From the IMG/VR virus record IMGVR_UViG_3300010148_000068, positions 1 through 30,566 of that record: a stretch of DNA of 30,566 nucleotides; one strand, 5' to 3'. Source of the DNA: a virus. Below are positions 9,001 through 15,303 of the stretch, in pieces; within the stretch, counting starts at the first letter, position 1, and each line of letters starts with the position of its first letter. Position numbers and translations under genes: made by a program. The notes beneath the pieces are model-generated. The model did no database searches. It was not told where the DNA came from and worked only from the letters and a program-made list of their open reading frames with translations.

Positions 9001-11217
9001 ACCAATTGTTGCTGGAGTTAATATGCTATTTGCAGAAACAGATCCTAATATGGTAACGTCATCAGTAATAGTTCCGCCTTCAATTAATATTTTTGATGCA
9101 GTAATATCTCCAGTTGATTGTATATGATATCCGGATGAGGATATTTCTAATTGACCATTAGCTCCAGAAATAAATTGAGTTGCAGGATTTCCTAGGAAAA
9201 ATGTTTCAGTGTGTACATCTAAAATACTAGGATTTGTTCGATATCTAAAGAAATTATTTGCATCAGAAACAAGTTCTAGTCCAACTCCTTCATATGATGT
9301 TGTTGCTTGTTGAGGTAAAGCAGATCCAGAAAATAATAAAAATCCTCCTCTTCCGCCTGTTATTGCTTGATTAAATCCTTCATATCCTAATGATCTAATA
9401 TAGCCAGTATTTTGAAGTCCTACTATTTCTACACCTGAATTTAAAGAATCTGCAACAGTTAATGATCCAGTTAACATTGAAAAATCGCCGTCAATGTATC
9501 TATTGCCTCCTTCAAAAGGTTTGTTTCCTATAAAGCTAACTGTTTTACTTTTATTACCAGCAATATTATAATATTCTAATTTAAATGATAATTGATTATT
9601 ACTTTTATGATGATTTGGAATTAATGTACGTAATCTAGTATAATTTTCAGTAAACCCAAATTCTGAGTCTGATAATGTTTGAATTTCTGATAATTGCCAT
9701 TGGCCGTTTTCTACTACAAAAAATATTGATGCTAATCCATCTTGATCAGCATTAAATATAAAACTAACATCATCATATCGTTGATTTGTAGCAGTTGTAG
9801 TAATTTCACCAATTTTTTTTCCTATCTTTATAGGTAATTCTAAATTTAATGGATCTGTTCCATCAAAATTAAAAGATGATCCAGATAAATAAATAGAAAG
9901 TTTTGAATCTTGTCCTGGAATAATTTGTGTTGCAATTGCATCAAATTGTATTTTATATTGAGAGTCTTCAACAAAAACTCCAGAAATTGCATCTATAGAT
10001 TTTACAACATGAACACTATTTGGTGCTGATATGTCAGTAGAGCTACTAATTATCATAGCATTATTTAATGAACTTGTTGACCAAACTAATGTTGGGCCAG
10101 TTACTTCAGTATTTCCTAAAAATGTTTTTCCTTCCCAATATTCATTAATTAAACTTTGAGATGTAAAAAATCCTATAGAAACATCAGGTAAATCAGAACC
10201 AGTTGCATCTACAAATATTTCTGTTGCTGTTAAGTCTATATCATTAATTAATTCAAAATCTCCTATAGTTCCATCATTACTAGCATATAATTTTAATCTA
10301 GATACATCTCCAGATTGTGGATCTAAGTTCTTAACTTGCATTAATGCAAATGATTGCGAATTTTGAGTTGTTGCAAAATTTGGAGATACATTATATTCAA
10401 TTGAATATGAAGAATTATCAAATTCATTATATCTTTGTATAGATAAGCTTTGGCTAGTTGTAAATGTAAATGGTTTTTCTAATGATAGTGTTGTATCATT
10501 TAATACTTTTAATATTTTAGAAGTATAAATAGGAGTTGAATTTAAAGAAAAATTTGGTACTGGTTTAGGATTAATAGGATTTGTTACAGTTAATGTTCCA
10601 CCCTTCATATCAGAATTAAATTTTCCTCCAGTTAAAATAACTTTTGGATCATTATTTCGTTCAATGTATTGTATAGTACCTATATCATATGTTGTTGTTT
10701 GTAAACTTCCAGAAAATGATCGATCTAATTGTACAGCTATTTGTTCTTCTATAGTTATAGTAGGTTCGTTTGTAAATATAATTTCACTACTATTCTGTAT
10801 AGTTGGAGTTACAGGTATTATTTTTGACCATTTTGCATTAACACGATTTTGAAAATTAAATGGTACTAATTGTCCGTTGAGTTGAAATATTTCAGTACCT
10901 AATATTATTGTTGCATCGCCTTCCGGCGTATCTGGATAAATATAAACTACAATAACTCTTGATCCGTCGTCTTCTAAATAATCAAGAATTTCATTGTATA
11001 TTGGATCTCCATTAGCATCTATAACTTCTATTTCAATAAATGCACCAGTTACTAATGTATTTTGATTTCCTTGTAACTTTATTACATTTTTTCCTGCAGT
11101 TAATGTTGTAGGAAATTCAGTTATTCGAAATATATCTGGAGAAGTATCTGATGTGTCAGTAAAGAATACTTGTCTGTCAGATAATTTGGGATTATTTAAT
11201 CGTCGTTTTCTTGGCAT
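1..11217 (-). CDS. Giant repetitive tail fibre / adhesin protein, C-terminus beyond the window (3739 codons visible)
   Basis: Reading the minus strand from ATG at 11217 (protein starts MPRKRRLNNPKLSD) gives an open frame with no stop to base 1, so 3739 codons are visible and the end is missing. The first ~490 residues are non-repetitive beta-rich sequence and probably hold the attachment part (inference). Then come repeated phage-fibre modules: at least 15 short units of the type (G/A)GF-x-I...SSNxNLxLxxSGxITxS; two copies of a ~220-residue module starting KGWKIS (residues ~883 and ~2533); three tandem ~240-residue units (residues ~1181-1902) with Gly-rich links, the last being collagen-like (GTQGAQGDAGATGPTGP). 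The visible end has a Gly-rich stretch (GDIEGVTAGSGLTGGGTSG, ~residue 3630) of a kind seen just before fibre C-terminal domains. AAGAAG lies 12 bases before the ATG. The role, host binding, is inferred from repeat style and from position after the baseplate genes. A C-terminal peptidase S74 chaperone would be expected but is not visible. Confidence 0.92.
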   Translation of the reverse strand, partial: MPRKRRLNNPKLSDRQVFFTDTSDTSPDIFRITEFPTTLTAGKNVIKLQGNQNTLVTGAFIEIEVIDANGDPIYNEILDYLEDDGSRVIVVYIYPDTPEGDATIILGTEIFQLNGQLVPFNFQNRVNAKWSKIIPVTPTIQNSSEIIFTNEPTITIEEQIAVQLDRSFSGSLQTTTYDIGTIQYIERNNDPKVILTGGKFNSDMKGGTLTVTNPINPKPVPNFSLNSTPIYTSKILKVLNDTTLSLEKPFTFTTSQSLSIQRYNEFDNSSYSIEYNVSPNFATTQNSQSFALMQVKNLDPQSGDVSRLKLYASNDGTIGDFELINDIDLTATEIFVDATGSDLPDVSIGFFTSQSLINEYWEGKTFLGNTEVTGPTLVWSTSSLNNAMIISSSTDISAPNSVHVVKSIDAISGVFVEDSQYKIQFDAIATQIIPGQDSKLSIYLSGSSFNFDGTDPLNLELPIKIGKKIGEITTTATNQRYDDVSFIFNADQDGLASIFFVVENGQWQLSEIQTLSDSEFGFTENYTRLRTLIPNHHKSNNQLSFKLEYYNIAGNKSKTVSFIGNKPFEGGNRYIDGDFSMLTGSLTVADSLNSGVEIVGLQNTGYIRSLGYEGFNQAITGGRGGFLLFSGSALPQQATTSYEGVGLELVSDANNFFRYRTNPSILDVHTETFFLGNPATQFISGANGQLEISSSGYHIQSTGDITASKILIEGGTITDDVTILGSVSANSILTPATIGGSPSTAANASASISDKGLAIFRSASIAGFVINPNEIRSADSELRLKADGNITASRVLLEGGTITDGVTILGSVTANSIQTPATIGGSPSTPTNASSSISDQGLAIFRSASIGGWDITTASIQGGNLIMKPQGILQTRDFASGFKGWKISSEGNGTAEFENVRIRGTLRTTTFEKESVNAVGGQLWVTNATTISGSNVTANDTTMSVANASGFTVGEILLAKKVDGTGFQTEYLLVESASVDGDNSNADEVHGRIYIQRGYGSGSAGSFVGDLASTSQSYDEGQVIVSTGLSGSGYIKMNANPRDSNTPFIDIVERTGSGLYDVDLKVRLGDLSGLANSDYVFGNPTPGFGLATDNVFLQGGIIANTGSIAGIEMESSKLYIGAGNHANSDTGFYVDSGSNFSLGDKLTWDGSALTVRGQLRLESGQTVDDAINEATASNTAKSLILTTDSQVMAFASASSNLATPSNIIFSIAQQNLTASISASNVTITTAQGGNVTGFDFDTNSISFNSAGLVSGIVSGSITFAGALSGGGLNSDKDNFPVSIEVSGDSLTDTTSLFKVEGGSAGASGSDGAAGAAGADGIDAVTAFLTNESHTFSADESGTISSFDGGSTDMIVFEGITNVTSSYSFSRTNGTGVSSNITNNTITVTGLTSDTGSINITATSGSTSLTKIMSLAKSKAGSDGDPGSSAKLITLTTDSQVFSFPSASSSDAIDDDILFIINQQNLDSAVVSSNITIKDSGGNTLTNPSLITDVTSGTGQVSGSITFSGTVGGNKTKLPLTIEVARDSVSDTTRIFKLEGGSSGSDGSDGATGADGQASITAFLTNESHTFPASADGTVPDFSTGTTEMIVFLGLDNVTSSFTFTGSNSNGVTATSSSNSLTVTGMSHDSGSINFTAVSASVSLTKTMNLAKSKTGESGSTAKTLVLTTDSQVFSFPSASSTTALDDDILIIINQQNLSDTIGTGDLTIKDSSGTTLSDPTLVADVTNGSGQVSGSITFSSTVSSTKSKLPLTIEVTKDGLSDTTRIFKLDGGSSGSDGAAGAAGADGAPAVTGFLTNESHTFPADSSGTVSSFADGTSEMIVFVGLTNSTSSFTYTGSNTIGVTATSSSNAITVTGMAHDSGSINFTANSASVSITKTMTLAKSRQGTQGAQGDAGATGPTGPNFDFLTGSLSEVDTTGGLSKGLLMTSTVLGFHEAIAEGDGTNATINDFTSFLDNTGNFFIGKNTAAHFAFSSASAQLLISGSNVDIQTPKFFLGKDDVQFISGANGELEISSSGYHIQPTGDITASKFLLRGGRITSDVTIEGSVSANSILVPAGLSVSEASASISDQGLAIFRSASIAGFTVSEEEIRSANSNLRLKASGQVTASTLLLNGGSVAGMPVSNDEIAVGSVLKMKDSGQITGSKVLFDGGDIAGFNINTIGIKSSNSNLILSASGQITASDANITGDIVANTITANTAGTIAGFNINSVGIKSSNSNLILSASGQITASNAQISGKITATEGTIGNWDIIGDTLSSVNASNKGIILDADTSSPTIEVREDDNNRIRIFHTTATDFGIIGTQGGNNVFLLGDPGGNGNKISSWAFDDKKLSSFKTSTQDKFGIRIDADYQLMTFHGDSGEGKNNIGDNDADNVMLAIGQLTDDVFGIKGFDVAGNRLFELSPTRNVIGGLTISDTKLSTTSYTISSSTDTNDPASFISSSLFKVSAGGIITGSRVLLEGGVVGGFELSTNEIKSSNNNLRMKSSGQITGSDVLFDGGTIGGFTLTSDTITGSNIVIDSAGSIQTADYASDLKGWKISAQDNGFAEFENAKIRGTLSTAVFEKETVNAVGGQLYVANSTTLTSSALHTSPDYLPTDTTMSVVNVTGFSIGEILSAKKVSSTGFGTEYIFVESSSRNDSSSDDDFSGNIFVQRGYSGSLPADSGFSSASLGDSPGAAQSYSGSQVLVSTGKVGSGFIRLNANPNNQATPFIDIVERTGSAIYDIALKARLGDLSGLAGSSIVFGNQAPGFGLATDNVYLQGGITATFGQIGGFAITSTAISSSNDTLILRGDTGQITGSKVLLDGGEIAGFDINSVGIKSSNSNLILSASGNITASNANITGDIIANTITANTAGTIAGFNINSVGIKSSNSNLILSASGNMTASNAQITGKIVAESGTIGGFNIGTDLDSTSGTLKLKGALGQITGSKALLTGGEIGGFDISTNTLTGNDSGGERIRLDVKSGEYTVDGEDSFGIILGSNPGELIDNTSLPFFAATKDDGSRTIFRAGDANQFIKFDTGGSPKLFISSSTYFLGAANQFISGANGNIEISSSNFHLDNNGNVSMTGTITATAGDIGGFNLSSDAIASSNGNLVLSGSGRITASAGLIGGFELSANKFEGTPEIISVVSQSVTNTNVSCSFIAMNNAPSSGQLNVSIDYFSTSQLTNDATGNKNSGLVDVNFWNGLAQAGNLYVLATEQGEFETQKALFAEVDGEGTPFAAVSVAKVGNFGTPSAKFFSLDGFMVASSSFDGDLYFINDSEYSDANSLIFVSGANQTTTFNSEKQSILLDSANKSLSIATGSYTDTGIQLQYNNGNPRFFVGTDTGSHFKYDSNIISISSSNFNVTPAGEVSAKQIELTDYAKADYFVFKLLKINVANSGSFFEQYTTGGKNYTKLVLDGSLGGGIAQSVRIECVPNNPIGMIQPPIKSNSQGHEVTIECATSAVGYAALVAVSGSSAYAYGFYGDADDWFYQLFQTRVYPAGGSVTYGGGSVGDIGAASGRVMVQNSGQRFRFVRSAYDFRLLGVSSYDTTAAGTFNSQGLVCFHSGLKTTNGPIGIGIGATSKVTAGYALEVDNIVDRNGTTTDDAYFHGNIKVDGGFRDSSGDLGSSGQILSSTGTGTNWITNSGGGGSGDIEGVTAGSGLTGGGTSGTVTLNIGAGTGIDVGADDISVDVSDFMTNGSNNRVVTATGADGMNAEANMTFDGTNLLVSDDSNAYANIGRTRVGYATYSDYGYVSHRD
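2582..2806 (-). repeat. DNA-level repeat in the fibre gene, copy B
   Basis: About 225 bases closely resembling 4541-4765, offset by exactly 1959 bases (653 codons). Both encode two successive units containing NINSVGIKSSNSNLILSASG or close variants. Similarity is visible in the DNA (shared stretches such as gaattaatattaaaccctgc), so this is a recent duplication or a conversion product. Confidence 0.75.
2935..3621 (-). repeat. Duplicated ~229-residue fibre module, copy 2
   Basis: Protein-level repeat from KGWKIS through AEFENAKIRGTLSTAVFEKE, VNAVGGQLYV, DTTMSVVNVTGFSIGEIL, NIFVQRGYSGS, TPFIDIVERTGS and RLGDLSGLAG to GFGLATDNVYLQGG. It matches the copy at 7918-8571 along its whole length. This copy carries about 11 extra residues, spread over the region after QLYV and around the QRGYSGS segment. 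Confidence 0.85.
4541..4765 (-). repeat. DNA-level repeat in the fibre gene, copy A
   Basis: Partner of 2582-2806, encoding NINTIGIKSSNSNLILSASG and NINSVGIKSSNSNLILSASG back to back with an ANTITANTAGTIAGF linker that is also found in the other copy. Confidence 0.75.
5512..6234 (-). repeat. Tandem fibre repeat, unit 3 of 3 (with collagen-like tail)
   Basis: Third of three protein-level repeats inside the giant fibre. It begins KTLVLTTDSQVFSFPSASS, passes GQVSGSITFSS, a link DGAAGAAGADGAP and FLTNESHTFPA, and closes with LAKSRQ followed by Gly-X-Y triplets. The two halves look like beta-sandwich (Ig-like) domains separated by Gly-rich linkers; the fold is inferred. Confidence 0.8.
6235..6930 (-). 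repeat. Tandem fibre repeat, unit 2 of 3
   Basis: Second unit. It starts KLITLTTDSQVFSFPSASS, has GQVSGSITFSG, the link GSDGSDGATGADGQ, FLTNESHTFPA and TVTGMSHDSGSINFTA, and ends LAKSKTGESGSTA. It is 232 residues long and very close to unit 3 in protein sequence. Confidence 0.82.
6931..7677 (-). repeat. Tandem fibre repeat, unit 1 of 3 (most diverged)
   Basis: First unit, 249 residues. It starts KSLILTTDSQVMAFASASS, contains GIVSGSITFAG, the link GSDGAAGAAGADGI, FLTNESHTFSA and TVTGLTSDTGSINITA, and ends LAKSKAGSDGDPGSSA. It keeps the landmarks of units 2 and 3 but is visibly more diverged. Confidence 0.78.
7918..8571 (-). repeat. Duplicated ~218-residue fibre module, copy 1
   Basis: First copy of the KGWKIS module: KGWKISSEGNG, AEFENVRIRGTL, FEKESVNAVGGQLWV, DTTMSVANASGFTVGEILL, RIYIQRGYGSG, TPFIDIVERTGS, RLGDLSGLAN and GFGLATDNVFLQGG. 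The 'GEIL..KKV' and 'IVERTGS' segments are the most conserved between the copies. Confidence 0.85.
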
Positions 11218-11222
11218 TTTCG

Positions 11223-11258
11223 TACATACTTCTTTTTTTAATAAATATTAAGTATGTA
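11223..11258 (-). promoter_or_regulatory. Perfect 9-bp inverted repeat between the Mre11/Rad50 gene and the fibre gene
   Basis: TACATACTT (11223-11231) and AAGTATGTA (11250-11258) are exact reverse complements with an 18-base loop. The structure spans the stop codon of the nuclease gene, contains the AATATTTAT motif in its loop, and its 3' arm on the mRNA overlaps the end of the AAGAAG ribosome-binding sequence of the fibre gene. It could be a translation control hairpin or a weak terminator. Stability is low because only 2 of 9 pairs are G-C. Confidence 0.4.
11240..11251 (-). promoter_or_regulatory. Recurrent gap motif, copy 5 (TTAATATTTATT)
   Basis: Minus-strand TTAATATTTATT followed by a run of A and AAGAAG, upstream of the giant fibre gene. 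One mismatch to the perfect copies at 29469-29480 and 25474-25485. Confidence 0.45.
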
Positions 11259-14200
11259 GAATCTGGCTAAAATTTTCTATTTTATTTACTTCAATTAAGT
11301 TGTCTACCATATCTCTCATAGATTCAACATGAGATATTATAATAGAAAAATCAAATTTTGTTCTAAAATATTCAAATAAATTTGTAACTGCAGAAATATG
11401 TTCTCTATCTAAACTACCCCATCCTTCATCTATTGCTATAAAATTTGGTCTTGGTAGTGCTGAAACATTAATTAATGCTACACGAATTGCTAATGATGAA
11501 ATAAATCGTTCCATTCCAGATGTTAATTCTAATGGCCAAAAATTATCTTCATCGTATATAATATATCCATTGATATTTTTACCATCTGTATTTAACACCA
11601 TATTGAAATCAACAACTTGATTTAAGACATTGTTTATTTCTGTTTCAATTTTTGGTAATGCTTTTTTAATTAATTCATAAGGAACACCATCACGCTTTAC
11701 AGAATGTAAATAATATTCATATGCTTTATATTCAGTTTCTAATTGTTTATAAGTATCCAATTGTTCTAACGCTGTTTTCTTCTTTGTTTTAGCAACTTCA
11801 ATTTCGCCATGATTAGATTTAATCTTATCAGTAATTGATTTCAATGTAGATACAATATCTGTTATTAATTTCTTTTTGTTAGATATTTTTTCATCAATTG
11901 ATTTGTTATGAATAATTGCAGATTCGTTCTTTTTAAATAGATCTTGTCTTTCTAAACAAGTTTCCAATTCTGATTCTTTTGTTTGCATATCACTTTCTAA
12001 TACTTGTAATTGCAATTCTTGTTTATCCAATTTATTTCTAATATCTTGTTTTTCTTGAATTTTGTCTATTTTGTCTTGTAAAATATTTAGTTTCATTTTA
12101 GAAGATCGTTGAATTTGTTCTTGTTTTAATAAAACTTTTTCTTTTATTGGAATTTGTTTTTCTGCTTCTTTAGCTTCCTTTACAAATATATTTTCAACAC
12201 AATATTTACATGTATGATCATATTCATGATCTTTTAAATGATCAATTTTTTCTTGTAAATATATGAGTTCTGATTGATGTGTATGTATCCATTTAGTGGA
12301 TTCTTTTAAAGATTTATTAACGTTGTCTTTTTTTATATTAAGAACATTTAAATCTGCTTGAAAGTCATATTCAGATCCTACTTTACATTGACTATTTAAT
12401 ATTTTAATTGTATCTTCTAATTCTGAAATATTATTTTGTAATTTTTCAATATCTTCTTCTAAATATGTTTGTGTATCTTGTAACTCTTTAATATCTGGGC
12501 CTTCGTATGACATTGGTTGTTTGGATTCAATTAATTCTACAATTTCATTTTGTAAATTATTTCTTGAATCTTGTAATTCATTATCTGTTTTTTCTAAATC
12601 AATAATTGTATCTTGATTTTCAATAATGATATCGTCAGATTCTTTAATAATAGATCCAAAGTCTGTTTTTTTATATTCTTTTAACTTACCAGACGTTTCT
12701 TTTATTTCTTCTGATGCTAAATGATATAATTGCTCAAATACAGTAGTATCTAAAAATTGCGATAATAAATCTTTTCGTTCTCTTTGTGATTTTTCTATAA
12801 AATTATTATTATCAGCTTGCAAAGAAAATGCAGTTAAAATAAAATCATCATATGTTCCTAAGTATCGCCTAATACTTTTATTTGTATCACTTCTTTCTTC
12901 TCCATTTAAATTTTGATCTTGATTATAAAAATTAACATTTACTTTTACATGTCCATGTTTTAATGTTATTCCTTCTCTTTCAATAGTATATAATTTATCA
13001 TTTAACATAAATTTAAATACACCTTTAAATCCGGACTTTTTGTTATTTAAAACTTCTTTTGATTTACTTGTTTTACTACATTTATCGAATATAGTATATG
13101 TTATTGCATCAAGCAAAGATGATTTACCAGATGCGTTAGCAGCAAATAATCCTATAACATCTGACAGTTTTGAGAAATCTACTTTATTATTTTCTCCATA
13201 AGAAAACATATTATTAAATTCAAATGATACTGGATGCCAAGTTACATTTCTTACTGATTCTAAAACTGGTAGTTTTGAGTTAATTGTTCTATTAATATGT
13301 CGTATAGCATCAAGTTCTTTTTTATCTGCATCTGGATGATTATCTTCTATAAATTGTGTTATTAGATTATTTTGATGTTCTACATCTCTAACATTTCCAA
13401 TAGTTATTGATCCATTTTGATTATTTTCAATATGATTTGCACTACGTTGTATAGATATATCTTGAACTTTATATTTTTTTCTAATAGTTGCAATTAATTT
13501 TTTGATATCAGATGCATCAGTATCATTAAATTTAATTCGTACTCTAGGTTTATTAGGAACACGTTTAGGAGAGTTAATAATTTTGCCATTATCTACTTCA
13601 AATGTCACATATCCATATTCATTTTCAATTTCAATAAATTCTGATGTACGATCTGGAAGATCCCATACTAATATACCATGATTAAGTGCTTCTCCGTGGT
13701 TTTGTTGAATTAATGATCCAGGATATCCAATAGTTTTTTGAGTGTTTAAGAACTGTGCAGGTTTGTGTATATCGCCTAGTAATGTTAAATCATGTCCTTC
13801 GAATAATTCAGTAGTTACATGTTCATTTGATATTTGAAATCCAATATCTGTTTTAGCACTATGTACAGCTCCATGATGTAATGCTATTTTATAATGAGCT
13901 TCAAAATCTTTTGCTTTAATATAATTTTTTGGAGCCACATCAACAGCCATATGATTAAATACAACGTTAGCAAATTTAAATAATCCATTATCTTTTATAA
14001 AATGTATATTATTATTATTAATAACATTTAGTATTGGAGATAATGCGTCCAATCGATATAAATTATTTAAATTCATATCATGATTTCCTAATATAACAAT
14101 TGTAGGTAAATGAAATCCATTAAAGAACTTAGTTAACATATTAATTAATTCTGGTGACATATCTAATTTTGAATGTACAATATCTCCAGTTAATACACAA

Positions 14201-14358
14201 ATACTTTGATCAGTTGCATGTTGTGCTATATGTAAAAATAAATTTTCAAATACTTGTTCATATTCTTTATGTCGTTTTAATGTACGAATATGAACGTCAG
14301 ATATATGAAATATTTTATCAATTGAAGTTATATTTGTTTTTAATGTTTTTATTTCCAT
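11248..14358 (-). CDS. Mre11-like nuclease fused to Rad50-like ATPase (T4 gp47-gp46 / SbcD-SbcC in one chain)
   Basis: Single 1036-residue protein. Residues ~14-235 carry all calcineurin-like nuclease motifs of Mre11/SbcD/gp47: D21xH23, GD(58-59)xxH62, GNHD (91-94), HHGAVH (161-166) and GDIH (195-198). From ~375 a Rad50/SbcC/gp46 ATPase begins: Walker A GLFAANASGKSS (403-414), Q-loop Gln514, two long Glu/Lys/Gln-rich coiled-coil arms, a zinc-hook CKYC (717-720) between them, then the signature LTSGMERF (945-952), Walker B FIAIDE (973-978) and the switch His in ISHVE (H1010). In T4 these are two genes forming the complex that resects DNA ends for recombination-dependent replication. Here no stop separates them. 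It overlaps the primase gene by 10 bases (ATGGAAATAA), so the two are probably translationally coupled. All catalytic residues are present, so it should be active. Confidence 0.95.
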   Translation of the reverse strand: MEIKTLKTNITSIDKIFHISDVHIRTLKRHKEYEQVFENLFLHIAQHATDQSICVLTGDIVHSKLDMSPELINMLTKFFNGFHLPTIVILGNHDMNLNNLYRLDALSPILNVINNNNIHFIKDNGLFKFANVVFNHMAVDVAPKNYIKAKDFEAHYKIALHHGAVHSAKTDIGFQISNEHVTTELFEGHDLTLLGDIHKPAQFLNTQKTIGYPGSLIQQNHGEALNHGILVWDLPDRTSEFIEIENEYGYVTFEVDNGKIINSPKRVPNKPRVRIKFNDTDASDIKKLIATIRKKYKVQDISIQRSANHIENNQNGSITIGNVRDVEHQNNLITQFIEDNHPDADKKELDAIRHINRTINSKLPVLESVRNVTWHPVSFEFNNMFSYGENNKVDFSKLSDVIGLFAANASGKSSLLDAITYTIFDKCSKTSKSKEVLNNKKSGFKGVFKFMLNDKLYTIEREGITLKHGHVKVNVNFYNQDQNLNGEERSDTNKSIRRYLGTYDDFILTAFSLQADNNNFIEKSQRERKDLLSQFLDTTVFEQLYHLASEEIKETSGKLKEYKKTDFGSIIKESDDIIIENQDTIIDLEKTDNELQDSRNNLQNEIVELIESKQPMSYEGPDIKELQDTQTYLEEDIEKLQNNISELEDTIKILNSQCKVGSEYDFQADLNVLNIKKDNVNKSLKESTKWIHTHQSELIYLQEKIDHLKDHEYDHTCKYCVENIFVKEAKEAEKQIPIKEKVLLKQEQIQRSSKMKLNILQDKIDKIQEKQDIRNKLDKQELQLQVLESDMQTKESELETCLERQDLFKKNESAIIHNKSIDEKISNKKKLITDIVSTLKSITDKIKSNHGEIEVAKTKKKTALEQLDTYKQLETEYKAYEYYLHSVKRDGVPYELIKKALPKIETEINNVLNQVVDFNMVLNTDGKNINGYIIYDEDNFWPLELTSGMERFISSLAIRVALINVSALPRPNFIAIDEGWGSLDREHISAVTNLFEYFRTKFDFSIIISHVESMRDMVDNLIEVNKIENFSQILHT

Positions 14359-15296
14359 AGTGAATTTATTTCCATGTGCATCATTTCTTCAAAAGAAAAT
14401 TGATACGTGTCTTGAATTTTTTCAGTAATTTTTTTATATCCCAATTCATTCGGATCTTGTTTGTCTAATTTAACCAAATGTACAGTTATTCCTTCTCCCA
14501 TAAATGTTTTTGCTATATTTTTTGCATTAATAATTGCATCATTATCTAAACATATATTAATTTCTTTAACTCCTTCTTCTATAATTTTCATTCGTAATTT
14601 TGGGTTAATTTGTTTTCCAAATAATGGTATTGCATTTCTTTTAATTGTAATTGCGTCAAAGGCTCCTTCACATAATGTAATTGGTTCATTCCAGTTAATT
14701 AACATACCAAATCCTATTATATCTTTTGAAACTTTTGGATTTTTATGTTTATATGGATCATTTTCATAAAATGCTCTAGATACAAAATAATTTAATTGAC
14801 CGTTTTCGTCATAACTAGGGATAATAATTTTACCAGAATATAAACCATCTTCAGCATACCCAATTCTATATCTAATTATATCAAATATTGTTATTCCACG
14901 TTTTTGTAAATAATATATTGCGTTACGATAGTCTGGCGTATTATTTTTTAACCAAAGTGGTTTAAATTCTTCTGGTAATTGTATTTGTTCTTCATTTTTT
15001 GTTATTTCTGTAGAAAGATTTCTATACTTTGATCTTTCAATTATTTTACCTAATTTTTCAAATTTGTCTTTTGATAAATTTAATTGTTTAAATAAAGAAT
15101 GTATTGATCTACCTTTTTTATCAGATATCCAACAATGCCATGGATTTTGTCCGTTACTATCAGTATTAATATCAATTTCTAATTTAGGTTTATAATGTGA
15201 TGTAAATGGAGAGAAAAACGCAATATTATTACCAGATGTTTGCTTACCTTTACCTAAAACAGACTCTAAGAGTTGAAGTAGTTTTAAATTCTTCAT
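14349..15296 (-). CDS. DNA primase, T4 gp61-like with TOPRIM domain, zinc ligands missing
   Basis: 315 residues, close to T4 gp61 (~340). The TOPRIM motifs are clear: CEGAFDAI with catalytic Glu210, CLDNDAI with Asp251/Asp253, then KLDKQDPNELG (277-287). Upstream lies the basic-core segment IIIPSYDENGQLNYFVSRAF (157-176), typical of primases. The N-terminus aligns in layout with a CHC2-type zinc finger (SPFTSHYKPKLEIDI...PWHCWISDKKGRSIHSLF), but only one Cys (C55) and neighbouring His54 remain, so this part has probably lost zinc. Role: RNA primer synthesis with the phage helicase (inferred). The ATG at 15296 has no Shine-Dalgarno sequence, and a TATAAT box ends only 7 bases before it. It heads a two-gene unit with the Mre11/Rad50 fusion. 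Another TOPRIM protein such as a small topoisomerase-like enzyme is less likely. Confidence 0.88.
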   Translation of the reverse strand: MKNLKLLQLLESVLGKGKQTSGNNIAFFSPFTSHYKPKLEIDINTDSNGQNPWHCWISDKKGRSIHSLFKQLNLSKDKFEKLGKIIERSKYRNLSTEITKNEEQIQLPEEFKPLWLKNNTPDYRNAIYYLQKRGITIFDIIRYRIGYAEDGLYSGKIIIPSYDENGQLNYFVSRAFYENDPYKHKNPKVSKDIIGFGMLINWNEPITLCEGAFDAITIKRNAIPLFGKQINPKLRMKIIEEGVKEINICLDNDAIINAKNIAKTFMGEGITVHLVKLDKQDPNELGYKKITEKIQDTYQFSFEEMMHMEINSLWK

Positions 15297-15303
15297 ATAA
15301 TTT

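Noticed and set aside
1-11217. Diversity-generating retroelement target or template repeat in the fibre
   Set aside because: No reverse transcriptase and no adenine-variable repeat pair were seen. The repeats differ at all base types and are spread through the gene.
1-11217. Non-coding or degenerate region in the first 11 kb
   Set aside because: The plus strand shows only short frames, but the minus strand is open in one frame throughout and reads as a coherent fibre protein.
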